Below are positions 15,895 to 24,319 of a stretch of DNA of 64,000 nt, piece by piece. The position numbers and the translations under genes are program-made. The stretch is from NCBI RefSeq assembly GCF_009856625.1, contig NZ_CP047241.1, positions 3,906,001 through 3,970,000 of the forward strand, in the 5' to 3' direction. Within the stretch, counting starts at the first letter, position 1; every line of letters starts with the position of its first letter. The notes beneath the pieces are model-generated. The model saw only the letters and a list, made by a program, of their open reading frames with translations. It did not search any database and had not been told where the DNA came from. The DNA is from Aquitalea denitrificans. GTDB taxonomy: Bacteria > Pseudomonadota > Gammaproteobacteria > Burkholderiales > Chromobacteriaceae.

Positions 15895-16695
15895 TCAGAT
15901 CAGCAGATGCCCGGCACTGCCCTGATTGTTCTGTTTCAGACGATTGACGAACTCGCCAAACTCCAGCCCGAAACGGCACTCCAGCCGGTCGGCACGCTCT
16001 TTCAGCGCCTCCCACTGGGTCAGCGTGGGGCTTTGGCGGAAGGCCAGCACCGCCACATTGCCGTGACTGGCCGAGGGCAGTTCCAGCACGCGGCCTTCAA
16101 ACACCGACAGCAAACGTTCGACAAAGCTGTGATAGCGCTTGTCGCCGCTCCACCAGTTGGTGACAAACACGCCATTGGGACTGAGCGCACGCTTGCAGTC
16201 TTCGAAGAAGTCTTCGGTGGTCAGTTCGTCCACAATCTGCAAGCCATCAAAACCGTCCACCAGAATGGCGTCGGTGGAACCACGGAAAATCTTCACGTAA
16301 TCCGCACCGTCGGCCTCGATGATTTCAAAGAAATCACCCTCTTCCGGCAGCTTGAAAAAGGCACGTGCCACGGCGATGACCTGCGGGTTGATGTCCACCG
16401 CCACGCTGACGGCTTCCGGCAGGTATTCGTCGATGAAGCGGGCAAAGGAACCACCACCCAGGCCGATTTGCAGGATATGGCGCGGGTCGTCGTTCCACAG
16501 CAGGAAGGCCATCATGGCGCGGCTGTAGGACAATACCAGCTCGGCCGGTTCGTCCATGTCCATCGAGCTCTGGATGGTTTCCGAGCCCAGATGCAAGGAC
16601 CGGATATTGCCGGCTTCGGAGATTTCCACTTCCGGCATGTCCTCCACCGCGGCACGCACGCGGCGGCGGAAAGGATGCAAGGCTCTACGCGCCAC
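15895..16695 (-). CDS. Spermidine synthase-like protein (polyamine aminopropyltransferase fold)
   Basis: This is a 266 aa SAM-binding Rossmann protein. HILQIGLGGGSFAR (73-86) matches the nucleotide loop of spermidine synthases, VAVDINPQVIAVARAFF follows, and DAILVDGFDGLQ supplies the acidic segment. Proteins of this short type are often annotated as spermidine synthase, but the true substrate is usually unproven. The GTG at 16695 is chosen because AGGAGG lies six or seven bases upstream. The frame is open further up to 16875, but that part overlaps ttcA deeply and is Arg/Pro-rich shadow sequence. With this start it overlaps the end of ttcA by 11 bases, so the two are probably an operon. Confidence 0.8.
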   Translation of the reverse strand: MARRALHPFRRRVRAAVEDMPEVEISEAGNIRSLHLGSETIQSSMDMDEPAELVLSYSRAMMAFLLWNDDPRHILQIGLGGGSFARFIDEYLPEAVSVAVDINPQVIAVARAFFKLPEEGDFFEIIEADGADYVKIFRGSTDAILVDGFDGLQIVDELTTEDFFEDCKRALSPNGVFVTNWWSGDKRYHSFVERLLSVFEGRVLELPSASHGNVAVLAFRQSPTLTQWEALKERADRLECRFGLEFGEFVNRLKQNNQGSAGHLLI

Positions 16696-17671
16696 AGCCA
16701 CCCTCCTCCTGCTGCGCCGGTTTGCGCGAATCCAGAATGCTGATGGTACGACGCGCCGGTGCGGTGACGGCTTCTTCTCCGTCGTCAAGCGGCATTGGCG
16801 GATCGCGGAACTCTTCCTTGTCAAAGGCGGTGTCGCCATTCTCGAAGGGGCTGTCACCGGTTTTAAGACCGGCAAAGTCGAACAGGCCGGTATCGCACAA
16901 ATGGGACGGCACCACGTTTTGCAGCGCGCGGAACATGCTCTCCACCCGGCCGGGGAAGCGCTTGTCCCAGTCGTTGACCATTTCCTTCACCACCTGGCGC
17001 TGCAGATTGGGCTGCGAGCCGCACAGATTGCACGGAATGATGGGGAACTGGCGCAAGTCGGCGTAGCGGATGATGTCCTTTTCGCGGCAATAGGCCAGCG
17101 GGCGGATCACCATGTGCTTGCCGTCGTCCGACACCAGCTTGGGCGGCATGGACTTGAGCTTGCCGCCGTAGAACATATTGAGGAACAGCGTGTGCAGGAT
17201 GTCGTCGCGGTGGTGGCCCAGCGCAATCTTGGTGGCACCCAGCTCGTCGGCCACGCGGTACAGGATGCCGCGACGCAGGCGCGAGCACAGGCTGCAGGTG
17301 GTTTTGCCTTCCGGCACCAGCTTTTTGACGATGGAGTAGGTGTCTTCTTCGATGATGCGGTATTCCACCCCGATGGACGCCAGATAGCCGGGCAGTACAT
17401 CTTCCGGGAAACCGGGCTGTTTCTGGTCCAGGTTGACGGCGACGATGGAAAAGTCGATGGGGGCGGATTTTTGCAGACCCAGCAGGATGTCCAGCAGGGT
17501 GTAGCTGTCCTTGCCGCCGGACAGACACACCATGACCCGGTCACCCTCTTCGATCATGTTGAAATCATTGATGGCATCACCCACGTGGTGACGCAGGCGC
17601 TTGGCCAGTTTGTTGCCCTCGAACACGGCCTTTTTGGCCTTGTCGTCGAGCACGGTGTTCTGTTCGGACAT
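16685..17671 (-). CDS. ttcA: tRNA 2-thiocytidine(32) synthetase TtcA
   Basis: This is a 328 aa PP-loop ATPase. The PP-loop CLSGGKDSYTLLD has SGGKDS at 51-56, the CSLC pair lies at C126/C129, and a further Cys pair occurs in IIPCNLCGSQPN; these Cys residues hold the Fe-S cluster. LGHHRDDILHTLFLN is also typical. TtcA adds sulfur to cytidine 32 of certain tRNAs in an Fe-S-dependent reaction in the cytoplasm. The C-terminal tail of about 45 residues is longer than the E. coli protein. It overlaps the spermidine-synthase-like gene downstream. Confidence 0.97.
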   Translation of the reverse strand: MSEQNTVLDDKAKKAVFEGNKLAKRLRHHVGDAINDFNMIEEGDRVMVCLSGGKDSYTLLDILLGLQKSAPIDFSIVAVNLDQKQPGFPEDVLPGYLASIGVEYRIIEEDTYSIVKKLVPEGKTTCSLCSRLRRGILYRVADELGATKIALGHHRDDILHTLFLNMFYGGKLKSMPPKLVSDDGKHMVIRPLAYCREKDIIRYADLRQFPIIPCNLCGSQPNLQRQVVKEMVNDWDKRFPGRVESMFRALQNVVPSHLCDTGLFDFAGLKTGDSPFENGDTAFDKEEFRDPPMPLDDGEEAVTAPARRTISILDSRKPAQQEEGGCGA

Positions 17672-17760
17672 GGGGTACGGCTAAGAAATTGAAAAACAGG
17701 CGATTTTACTGTTTTTCCCTGCAACAATCCATGTTCTTGCCCGGCAAGCCGTCACAAGTA

Positions 17761-18534
17761 CTACAACACGATGCCACGTCCGCCATCCACCGCCAGGATC
17801 TGACCGGTGACATAGCTGGCATCCAGCAGCAAAAAGGCCACCGCACGGGCAATGTCATCCGGCTGGCCGGTACGCTGCAAGGGAATGCTGGCTTCGATGG
17901 CGGCGCGCTCGGCTGCATCGAAAGACGCCTCGCCTTCCGGCCACAGGTTCACCCCCGGTGCCACACCATTCACCCGTACATCCGGCGCCAGCTCCAGCGC
18001 CAAACTGCGAATCAGCTGGGCATGCCCGGCCTTGGCCAGGTTGTACACCACGTGGCGCTTCATTGGCCGGTCCACATGGATATCGGAAATGCCGACAATG
18101 GCACCGCCAGTACGGCGCAAGGCCGGGGCCACCGCCTGGCTGAGAAACAGCGGTGCCTTGAGGTTGCTGCCCATCAGGTCATGCCAGGCCGACTCGTCGA
18201 TCTGGCCGATTTCGGTAGGGAAAAAACTGGAGGCATTGTTGACCAGCCCATCCAGCCGCCCGAACGCGGCAATGGCCTGTGCCGCCAGCTGACGCACCGC
18301 CTGCATGTCCAGCAAATCGGCCTGCAGCAGTGCAACCGATTGCGCTCGCTGTGCATTCAGCTCGGCAGCCAATGCTTCGGCATCCGCTTGCGAACCGCGA
18401 TAATGCAACACCAGCCGCACACCGCGCGCATGCAGTCGCCGGGCAATACCGGCCCCTACCCGGCGCGCACCGCCGGTAATCAGTACCACACGCTGTTCAT
18501 TCACTTGCATCAAGCTGTCTTGCTGTTGCTTCAT
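17761..18534 (-). CDS. Pteridine reductase-like SDR (FolM type)
   Basis: This is a 257 aa short-chain dehydrogenase. The cofactor loop is ITGGARRVGAGIARRL (19-34), where the Arg after TGxx is typical of NADPH-dependent pteridine reductases; LVNNAS follows at 97-102. The active site is Y164 and K168 in VVYNLAKAGH, and the family mark GISDIHVDRPMKR has Asp in place of the usual SDR Ser. It probably reduces dihydrobiopterin or dihydrofolate-type substrates. An internal ATG at 18510 is an alternative start, but the upstream ATG has AGGA four bases away. It is transcribed away from the midA-like gene, leaving a 134-base shared upstream region. Confidence 0.85.
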   Translation of the reverse strand: MKQQQDSLMQVNEQRVVLITGGARRVGAGIARRLHARGVRLVLHYRGSQADAEALAAELNAQRAQSVALLQADLLDMQAVRQLAAQAIAAFGRLDGLVNNASSFFPTEIGQIDESAWHDLMGSNLKAPLFLSQAVAPALRRTGGAIVGISDIHVDRPMKRHVVYNLAKAGHAQLIRSLALELAPDVRVNGVAPGVNLWPEGEASFDAAERAAIEASIPLQRTGQPDDIARAVAFLLLDASYVTGQILAVDGGRGIVL

Positions 18535-18668
18535 GTCCTGTTCAGCCTTTCTTGCCTGCCTTGTAGTGCTGTGTTTGCGGACTGCGCCGACAACAAAATG
18601 CGCAGTGCCTCTTCACCCCTGCGCCGCTTTCGCCCACAATCGCCGCACATTGTAGCAGGATGCACGTC

Positions 18669-19820
18669 ATGACCACCCTACCCGCCCCCAGCGCCGATGC
18701 GCTGGCCATCAGCCAGGCGCTGTGCGCCCACATCCGCAAAGTCATTAGCAATGCCGGTGGCTGGATTCCGTTTTCACGTTATATGGAACTGGCGCTATAT
18801 GCGCCGGGCATGGGCTATTACTCGGCCGGCAGCCACAAGCTGGGCAGCGCCGGTGACTTTACCACCGCGCCGGAAATGTCGGCCTACTTCGGCCGCACCC
18901 TGGCCCGGCAGATTGCCGAGCTGCTGCCGCAAACTGCCGGCACGGTGTATGAATTCGGTGCCGGCACCGGCAAGCTGGCCATTGATATCCTCAGCGAACT
19001 GCAAGCGCTGGACTGCCTACCGCAACGCTACGTCATCATTGACCTGTCAGCCGACCTGATTGCCCGCCAGCAGGATGCCATCCGCCGTACGCTGCCGCAG
19101 TTGGCGGAGCGGGTGGAATGGCTCAGCCAGTTGCCGGCAGAAATGGACGGCGTGGTGATAGGCAATGAAGTGCTGGATGCCATGCCCTGCGAGCTGCTGC
19201 ACTGGACACCGGAACCACTGCAGCGCGGCGTGGCGCTGGATGGCGACAACTTTGTCTGGCAGGACCGCCCCATCCAGGACCCGGCCTTGCAACAGCAGGC
19301 TGCGGCGCTGAACATTCACCAAGCCGGCTATATCAGCGAACTGAGCCTGAGCAACACCGCCTTCATTCACACCCTGGCGCGCCATCTGGTGCGCGGTGCC
19401 ATCCTGCTGGTGGATTACGGCTATCCGGCGGGCGAGTTCTATCATCCGCAACGCCATATGGGCACCCTGATCGGCCATTACCGTCATCACACGGTGGATG
19501 ACCCCTTCTTCCTGCCCGGCCTGATGGACCTCACCTGCCACGTGGACTTCACCGCCATTGCCCAGTCCGGCATCGACGCCGGGCTGGACCTGATCGGCTA
19601 CACCACCCAGGCGCAATTCCTGATCAATGCCGGCATCACCCAGCTATTGGGCGAACTGGATGCTGACGACAGTGCCAGCTACCTGCCGGTGGTGGCCATG
19701 GTGCAAAAGCTGCTGTCCATGCAGGAGATGGGCGAACTGTTCAAGGTGATCGGCTTTGGCCGTGGTGTGAGCATCGACTGGCAGGGTTTTGTACAAGGTG
19801 ACCGCTGCCACACCTTGTAA
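18669..19820 (+). CDS. MidA-family SAM-dependent methyltransferase (DUF185)
   Basis: This is a 383 aa class I methyltransferase. ELALYAPGMGYYSAGSHKLG and GDFTTAPEMSAYFGR form the family signature, VYEFGAGTGKLAIDIL is the SAM-binding loop, and VIGNEVLDAMPCELL follows. It is a homologue of mitochondrial NDUFAF7/MidA, which methylates an arginine of a complex I subunit; the bacterial substrate is not settled. The ATG at 18669 has AGGA eight bases upstream and is preferred over the ATG at 18660. It is monocistronic, followed by the tRNA promoter. Confidence 0.9.
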   Translation: MTTLPAPSADALAISQALCAHIRKVISNAGGWIPFSRYMELALYAPGMGYYSAGSHKLGSAGDFTTAPEMSAYFGRTLARQIAELLPQTAGTVYEFGAGTGKLAIDILSELQALDCLPQRYVIIDLSADLIARQQDAIRRTLPQLAERVEWLSQLPAEMDGVVIGNEVLDAMPCELLHWTPEPLQRGVALDGDNFVWQDRPIQDPALQQQAAALNIHQAGYISELSLSNTAFIHTLARHLVRGAILLVDYGYPAGEFYHPQRHMGTLIGHYRHHTVDDPFFLPGLMDLTCHVDFTAIAQSGIDAGLDLIGYTTQAQFLINAGITQLLGELDADDSASYLPVVAMVQKLLSMQEMGELFKVIGFGRGVSIDWQGFVQGDRCHTL

Positions 19821-19853
19821 GCCGGACTGCAGGTGATTTGTCTGCATTTGTGG

Positions 19854-19882
19854 TTGACAGCCTAAAAAACGCTGCGTATAGT
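19854..19882 (+). promoter_or_regulatory. Promoter of the tRNA-Met pair
   Basis: A perfect -35 TTGACA (19854-19859), a 17-base spacer and -10 TATAGT (19877-19882) lie 33 bases before the first tRNA. The sequence after the -10 is GC-rich (gttcgcgtctcgg), like the discriminators of stable-RNA promoters under stringent control. The two tRNAs are 32 bases apart, so one transcript probably carries both. Confidence 0.88.
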
Positions 19883-19914
19883 TCGCGTCTCGGTGCAAGC
19901 GCATCGAGAAACGT

Positions 19915-19991
<77 letters not shown>

Positions 19992-20023
19992 CAGTTTGCG
20001 AAGTTTGACTTGTCAGGCTTCAC

Positions 20024-20100
<77 letters not shown>

Positions 20101-20113
20101 GTTTCAGCAAAAG

Positions 20114-20145
20114 GCCAACTCTCACGAGTTGGCTTTTTTGTTTTT
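20114..20145 (+). terminator. Intrinsic terminator of the tRNA-Met transcript
   Basis: An 8-bp perfect stem (gccaactc/gagttggc, 20114-20121 and 20126-20133) with loop tcac is followed by TTTTTTGTTTTT. It lies 13 bases after the second tRNA. Confidence 0.93.
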
Positions 20146-20502
20146 CCAGCTTGCCAAAACCAAACCAAGCCACTGCATGGCGGCGCGCATCTGCAACAGA
20201 TCGCAGGGCTTCCGGCAAAAAATCTTGCATATTTGATCAAACATCTGCATTAATACCCTCCAGCCATGCCCATGCACAACATGCCGACATGGACAACGGG
20301 CACACCAAAAGCCGTTCCAGCAGACAAATAACGACAAGAAACAGGGCAATCGAGCGAAAAAATCGCCGTCCCTACACCAAGACAGACTTCCCCCTACAAA
20401 AAAACACAGATCAAATATTATCCGCCATTTTGCAATGCGGGTATCGGGAACGGCTGCCTGGCGCAGCCGGTTGCTAACGAGCATGCAACAGGGAAGTGCA
20501 TC
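20146..20502. other. Non-coding stretch upstream of the chemoreceptor
   Basis: About 360 bases with no supported gene. Open frames on both strands lack family features, and the codon pattern is unlike the neighbours. The last 50 bases hold a 7-bp hairpin (cggctgc/gcagccg, 20451-20457 and 20463-20469) in the presumed 5' leader of the chemoreceptor gene. An AT-rich block around 20380-20430 may hold its promoter, but no convincing -35/-10 pair was found. Confidence 0.5.
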
Positions 20503-22113
20503 ATGCAGATCAAATCCAGGCTCACCATGCTGGCCATCGTCACCACGACAGGCTTGTGCATGCTGGGAGGCGTCATGGGCTATACCCAGTTCAGTCTGGG
20601 AAAATTCATTCAACGCCTGGTGGTGGGGGATCTGCCCAGCGTACAGACCCTGCAGCGTTTCCAGACCGATGCGCTGAAAATGACCGTGGATGCCCTGCTG
20701 CTGGGTGCCACCGACAATGCCAATGAATTGCAGCGGCTGCCCAAGCTCATCAGCGACGAAGAGCAGGATGCCCGCGCGGCACTGAAAACCTACCGGACCC
20801 AGGCGCTAGGCAGCGAAGACCAGCGACTGCTGGCACAGGACCAGACCCGGCTGGACGACTACGCCCGCGTGCTCAAGCCCTATCTGGAAGCCACCGAAAA
20901 CGGCGACATCGTGGCGGCCAAGTCAGCCCTGCGCCAGCTGGTTCCTACGGCCCGGGCAGTGCTGGGAGCGGGTGATGCCCACTTGCATTACAACTACCAG
21001 CTGACCCAGCAGGAGGCCGGCCATGCCACCGGCCTGTTGCAGTTTGTGCAATTACTGAGCCTGGCCACCGTCCTGCTCTGTCTGGCCGTGGTGGGTAGCA
21101 TGAGCTGGTCGCTGACCCGCTCGGTGTCCCGTGCCATCAGCGGCCTGCAGCAAGCCATTACCGGTATTGCCGACTCACTGGACTTTACCCGTCGTGCCCC
21201 GCAGGACAGCGACGACGAACTGGGGGCCACCGCCACCTCATTCAATAGCCTGATTGCGCGGCTGCAATTGAGCCTGGGCGAGCTCACCGGCAATATCCGC
21301 CAGTTGACGGCAGCCTCGGCCGCTGTTGTCCGTGCCTCGGGCGAGGTGGCCGGCAGCGCCGCCAGGCAGAGCGACATTTCCGCCAGCGTGGCCAGCACCG
21401 TGCAGCAACTGACCGTCAGCATCAATCATGTGGGTAGCCAGGCGGCCACCACCAACGAGCAGGCACTGAGTGCCGGCGAGCTGGCCGGCAGCGGTGGCAA
21501 GGTAGTCAGCGCCACCGTAAGCGACATCCGCGACATTGCCGGTACCGTCAGCACGGCCTCCGACAGCGTACGCCTCCTGGGAGAACAGGCGCGTTCCATC
21601 GTGTCGGCGGTGTCTGTCATCAAGGACGTGGCCGATCAGACCAATCTGCTGGCGCTGAACGCCGCCATCGAGGCCGCCCGCGCCGGCGAGCAGGGACGCG
21701 GCTTCGCCGTGGTGGCCGACGAGGTGCGCAAGCTGGCCGAGCGCACCAGCAGCATGACAAGCGAAATCAACCGCGTGATCACCGCCATCGCCAATAGCAA
21801 CGAAGAAACCGGCAAGGCCATGGCCGCCACCGTGGCACGGGTGGAAACCGGCATGCAAAGAGCCGATGTCGCGCAGGATGCCATCGAGCGCATTGGCGAT
21901 ACCACCCGCGACCTGGTGGGACTGGTGGGCAATATCGCCGTCTCCATCCGCCAGCAGGCCAGTGCCAGTACCGATATTGCCCTGCAGGTCGACCATATTG
22001 CCCGCATGGCGCAAAACGCCAATGACGATGCATCCACGGCCTCGGCTGCCGCCCGAGCACTGGATGACTCAGCCCGTCGCATGCAGGATATCGTGGCGGC
22101 CTACCAGCTTTAA
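20503..22113 (+). CDS. Methyl-accepting chemotaxis protein with four-helix-bundle type sensor
   Basis: This is a 536 aa chemoreceptor. A first membrane helix (about 8-29) is followed by a mostly helical periplasmic domain of about 155 residues like 4HB_MCP, a second helix (about 184-206), a HAMP region to about 265, and the cytoplasmic signalling domain. The signalling tip reads KDVADQTNLLALNAAIEAAR, followed by GEQGRGFAVVADEVRKLAER, which contacts CheA and CheW. No C-terminal CheR-binding pentapeptide (NWETF type) is present. The ligand is unknown. It is followed by the tandem-HD protein, and both may serve motility or surface behaviour. Confidence 0.93.
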   Translation: MQIKSRLTMLAIVTTTGLCMLGGVMGYTQFSLGKFIQRLVVGDLPSVQTLQRFQTDALKMTVDALLLGATDNANELQRLPKLISDEEQDARAALKTYRTQALGSEDQRLLAQDQTRLDDYARVLKPYLEATENGDIVAAKSALRQLVPTARAVLGAGDAHLHYNYQLTQQEAGHATGLLQFVQLLSLATVLLCLAVVGSMSWSLTRSVSRAISGLQQAITGIADSLDFTRRAPQDSDDELGATATSFNSLIARLQLSLGELTGNIRQLTAASAAVVRASGEVAGSAARQSDISASVASTVQQLTVSINHVGSQAATTNEQALSAGELAGSGGKVVSATVSDIRDIAGTVSTASDSVRLLGEQARSIVSAVSVIKDVADQTNLLALNAAIEAARAGEQGRGFAVVADEVRKLAERTSSMTSEINRVITAIANSNEETGKAMAATVARVETGMQRADVAQDAIERIGDTTRDLVGLVGNIAVSIRQQASASTDIALQVDHIARMAQNANDDASTASAAARALDDSARRMQDIVAAYQL

Positions 22114-22120
22114 ACTGCCT

Positions 22121-22143
22121 GGCAGACTGTCATGTGGTCTGCC
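22121..22143 (+). other. Hairpin just downstream of the chemoreceptor gene
   Basis: A 7-bp perfect stem (ggcagac/gtctgcc) with a 9-base loop begins seven bases after the stop codon. There is no T-run after it, so it is at best a weak terminator or an mRNA 3' end stabiliser. Confidence 0.4.
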
Positions 22144-22252
22144 TTGGCGCAAATGATGTTGTCCTTGGGCTTTCGGCAAAACGGGGCATGCATTAGATTG
22201 AAAGAACAGTCTCTGCTACAGACTGCCTTACCATCTGATGCGAAAGACCACC

Positions 22253-23530
22253 ATGCCTGTCGCTCCCGCTACACCTGCCACCGCTGCTGATGGCAGCATC
22301 CGCGTCGACCTGCGCGAAGTCATCCAGGCACTGTCCGATGCGCTGGATCTGGTCGGAATCGACGACGTTGCCCACGGCAAGCGCGTCGGCATCATGGCCT
22401 GCCACTGCGCACGCACGCTGGGGCAGGATCGCCAGCAGGCGGGCTTCATGTTTGATCTGGGCCTGCTGCACGATATCGGCGTGTCTTCCACCCGCACCCA
22501 TCAGCACCTGGTCAACGAATTCGACTGGGCAGGTTCGCAACAGCACTGCATCACCGGAGCCAGGCTGCTGGCCAGTTTTTCACCGCTGGCCGCCATGGCG
22601 GAACCGGTGCGCTACCACCATACGCAATGGGAAATACTGCATGCCATGCCTGCAGTCCCCACGCATATCGCCGAGCAGGCCAATCTGATCTATCTGGTAG
22701 ACCGGGTGGATGCCCTGGCCGCACCCTACTATCAGGGCGGGGAAATACTGGTACATGCCGCTGCCATCCGCCAGCAAATTGAGCAACGCCGGGGTGGGCA
22801 TTTTGCCCCGCATCTGGTTGACGCGTTTTTGCGTGCCTCGCAAGCAGAGGCATTCTGGCTGCAACTGGAAGCACGCGGCATTGCCGGCGTGCTGCAAGAC
22901 ATGCGCGAGTTGCACCAACCCTGCACCGCCAGCACTACCCAGCTCAAACAGCTGGCCACACTGTTTTCCTGCATTGTCGATGCCAAAAGCCCGTTTACCG
23001 CCCACCACTCGCTGGGTGTAGCCGGCTTGTCGCGCTGGCTGGCCGAGAAAATGGGCCTGCCCGCTCCGCGCTGTGAGCAACTTGAAATTGCCGCCCTGCT
23101 GCACGACCTTGGCAAGCTGCGGGTACCGGATGAAATCCTGGAAAAACCGGCCGGACTGGATGCACGGGAACGCAGCCTGATCAATGCGCACAGCTTCGAA
23201 ACCTACCAGATCCTGCGCCACATCCACGGTTTCGAGGAGATTGCCTGCTGGGCTGCCTATCACCATGAGGAGCCGGATGGCCACGGCTATCCCTTCCATC
23301 TGGGGACTGCCAGCCTGAGCGTGGAAGCACGCATCTTGCGTGTGGCCGACATTTTCCAGGCACTGGCGCAGGACCGTCCGTATCGCACCGGTCTCAGTGC
23401 GGCCGAAGTTCTGGCCACCCTGCAAGGCTTTGCCGAGCAACAACGCATAGACCCTGCCATTCTTGCGCTGGCGGCAGGCGATATGGACGGTGCCATGGCA
23501 GCAGCCCTGCCAGCGGCTTGCCTGGCTTGA
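22253..23530 (+). CDS. Tandem-HD protein with C-terminal HD-GYP domain
   Basis: This 425 aa cytoplasmic protein has two HD domains. The first (about 30-170) has H41, the pair H73-D74 in LLHDIG, H122/H123 in VRYHHTQWE and D150/D153, but no GYP motif. The second (about 235-420) has H251/H252, H284-D285 in ALLHDLGKLRVPDEIL, the full HHEEPDGHGYP at 337-347 and D366 in RVADIFQALAQDRPYR. HD-GYP domains hydrolyse cyclic-di-GMP to GMP or act as cyclic-di-GMP sensors. All expected metal ligands of the second domain appear present. The ATG at 22253 is preferred, with GAAAGA upstream; one at 22238 lacks a ribosome site. No membrane or receiver domain is seen. Confidence 0.88.
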   Translation: MPVAPATPATAADGSIRVDLREVIQALSDALDLVGIDDVAHGKRVGIMACHCARTLGQDRQQAGFMFDLGLLHDIGVSSTRTHQHLVNEFDWAGSQQHCITGARLLASFSPLAAMAEPVRYHHTQWEILHAMPAVPTHIAEQANLIYLVDRVDALAAPYYQGGEILVHAAAIRQQIEQRRGGHFAPHLVDAFLRASQAEAFWLQLEARGIAGVLQDMRELHQPCTASTTQLKQLATLFSCIVDAKSPFTAHHSLGVAGLSRWLAEKMGLPAPRCEQLEIAALLHDLGKLRVPDEILEKPAGLDARERSLINAHSFETYQILRHIHGFEEIACWAAYHHEEPDGHGYPFHLGTASLSVEARILRVADIFQALAQDRPYRTGLSAAEVLATLQGFAEQQRIDPAILALAAGDMDGAMAAALPAACLA

Positions 23531-23544
23531 GTCCATTGCCGCGA

Positions 23545-23573
23545 TTGCCAGCGCCGGGACAGGGGCGGATAAT
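23545..23573 (+). promoter_or_regulatory. Putative sigma-70 promoter of the RluF-like gene
   Basis: The -35 TTGCCA (23545-23550), a 17-base spacer and the -10 GATAAT (23568-23573) each match consensus at five of six positions. It starts 14 bases after the HD-GYP stop and lies 45 bases before the next start codon. This suggests that the RluF-like gene has its own transcript. Confidence 0.65.
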
Positions 23574-23617
23574 CGCCGACCCCGACCATGCGTCGCCCCG
23601 ACCGGAGAATCAGCAAG

Positions 23618-24319
23618 ATGAGTGAACAGGAAATGCGTCTGTCCAAGCGCATGGTGGAGCTGGGTTTATGCTCGCGCCGCGAGGCCGATGCCTTCATCGA
23701 GCAGGGCCGGGTACGGGTGGATGGCCAGGTGGTGCAGCAACTGGGCAGCCGCGTCAGCGCAGACCAGCGCATCGAGCTGGAGGCCCCGCGCATGGTACTG
23801 GGTGAACTGAGCATCAGTCTGCTGCTCAACCGTAGCGCAGACAGCCAGCTGCCGTTGGCCAGCCTGATCAGCCCCGCACAGCGATTTGCGCGCGACGGCA
23901 GCGAAGTGAACTTCAACCCGCGCCATCTGAAGGCCTTACAACAGGCAGGTGCACTGGATGCGGGCAGTCACGGCCTGCTGGCACTGACGCTGGACAAAAA
24001 ACTGGCACGCAAACTGGCGGATGCCGAACAGGAATATCTGGTGCAGCTGGACAGCGCTCCCACGGCTGACGCGCTCAAACAGCAGCTGCAGCAGCTGACA
24101 TGGCCGGGCAAGCCGCCACGTGGCCTGAAAATCAGCCGCCAGAGCGACCGCCAGCTGCGCATGGTGTTATCCGCCGTACAGCCCGGCCAGCCGCTGGCCA
24201 TCTGCCAAGCACTGGGTCTGCAGCCACTGGGTCTGCGCTGCATCCGCATCGGCAAACTGGGTATCGGCGAGCTTCCTGTCGGGCAGTGGCGCTATCTGTT
24301 GCCGATGGAATCGTTCTAG
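23618..24319 (+). CDS. Degenerate RluF/RsuA-like pseudouridine synthase
   Basis: This 233 aa protein has an N-terminal S4 RNA-binding domain (MRLSKRMVELGLCSRREADA, then FIEQGRVRVDGQVV). A reduced catalytic domain keeps the catalytic Asp in GALDAGSHGLLALT (D114), where the family norm is GRLDxxTxGLLLLT, and QEYLVQLD. The usual LNKPxG motif reads LNRSADS and the RQIRRM motif is replaced by PGQPLAICQALG. RluF/RsuA enzymes modify single uridines in rRNA; these changes imply altered substrate or lost activity. The stop codon overlaps that of the convergent HugZ-like gene. The start at 23618 has GGAGA about 12 bases upstream. Confidence 0.8.
   Translation: MSEQEMRLSKRMVELGLCSRREADAFIEQGRVRVDGQVVQQLGSRVSADQRIELEAPRMVLGELSISLLLNRSADSQLPLASLISPAQRFARDGSEVNFNPRHLKALQQAGALDAGSHGLLALTLDKKLARKLADAEQEYLVQLDSAPTADALKQQLQQLTWPGKPPRGLKISRQSDRQLRMVLSAVQPGQPLAICQALGLQPLGLRCIRIGKLGIGELPVGQWRYLLPMESF

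Noticed and set aside
20458..20475. Sigma-54-like element (TGGCGC...TTGCT) before the chemoreceptor
   Set aside because: Spacing between the GG and GC elements is one base too long, and it overlaps a hairpin; sigma-54 promoters rarely tolerate this.
20122..20613. A 163-codon minus-strand frame upstream of the chemoreceptor
   Set aside because: It overlaps the tRNA terminator and the chemoreceptor start, and it is rich in Cys and Trp with no family features.
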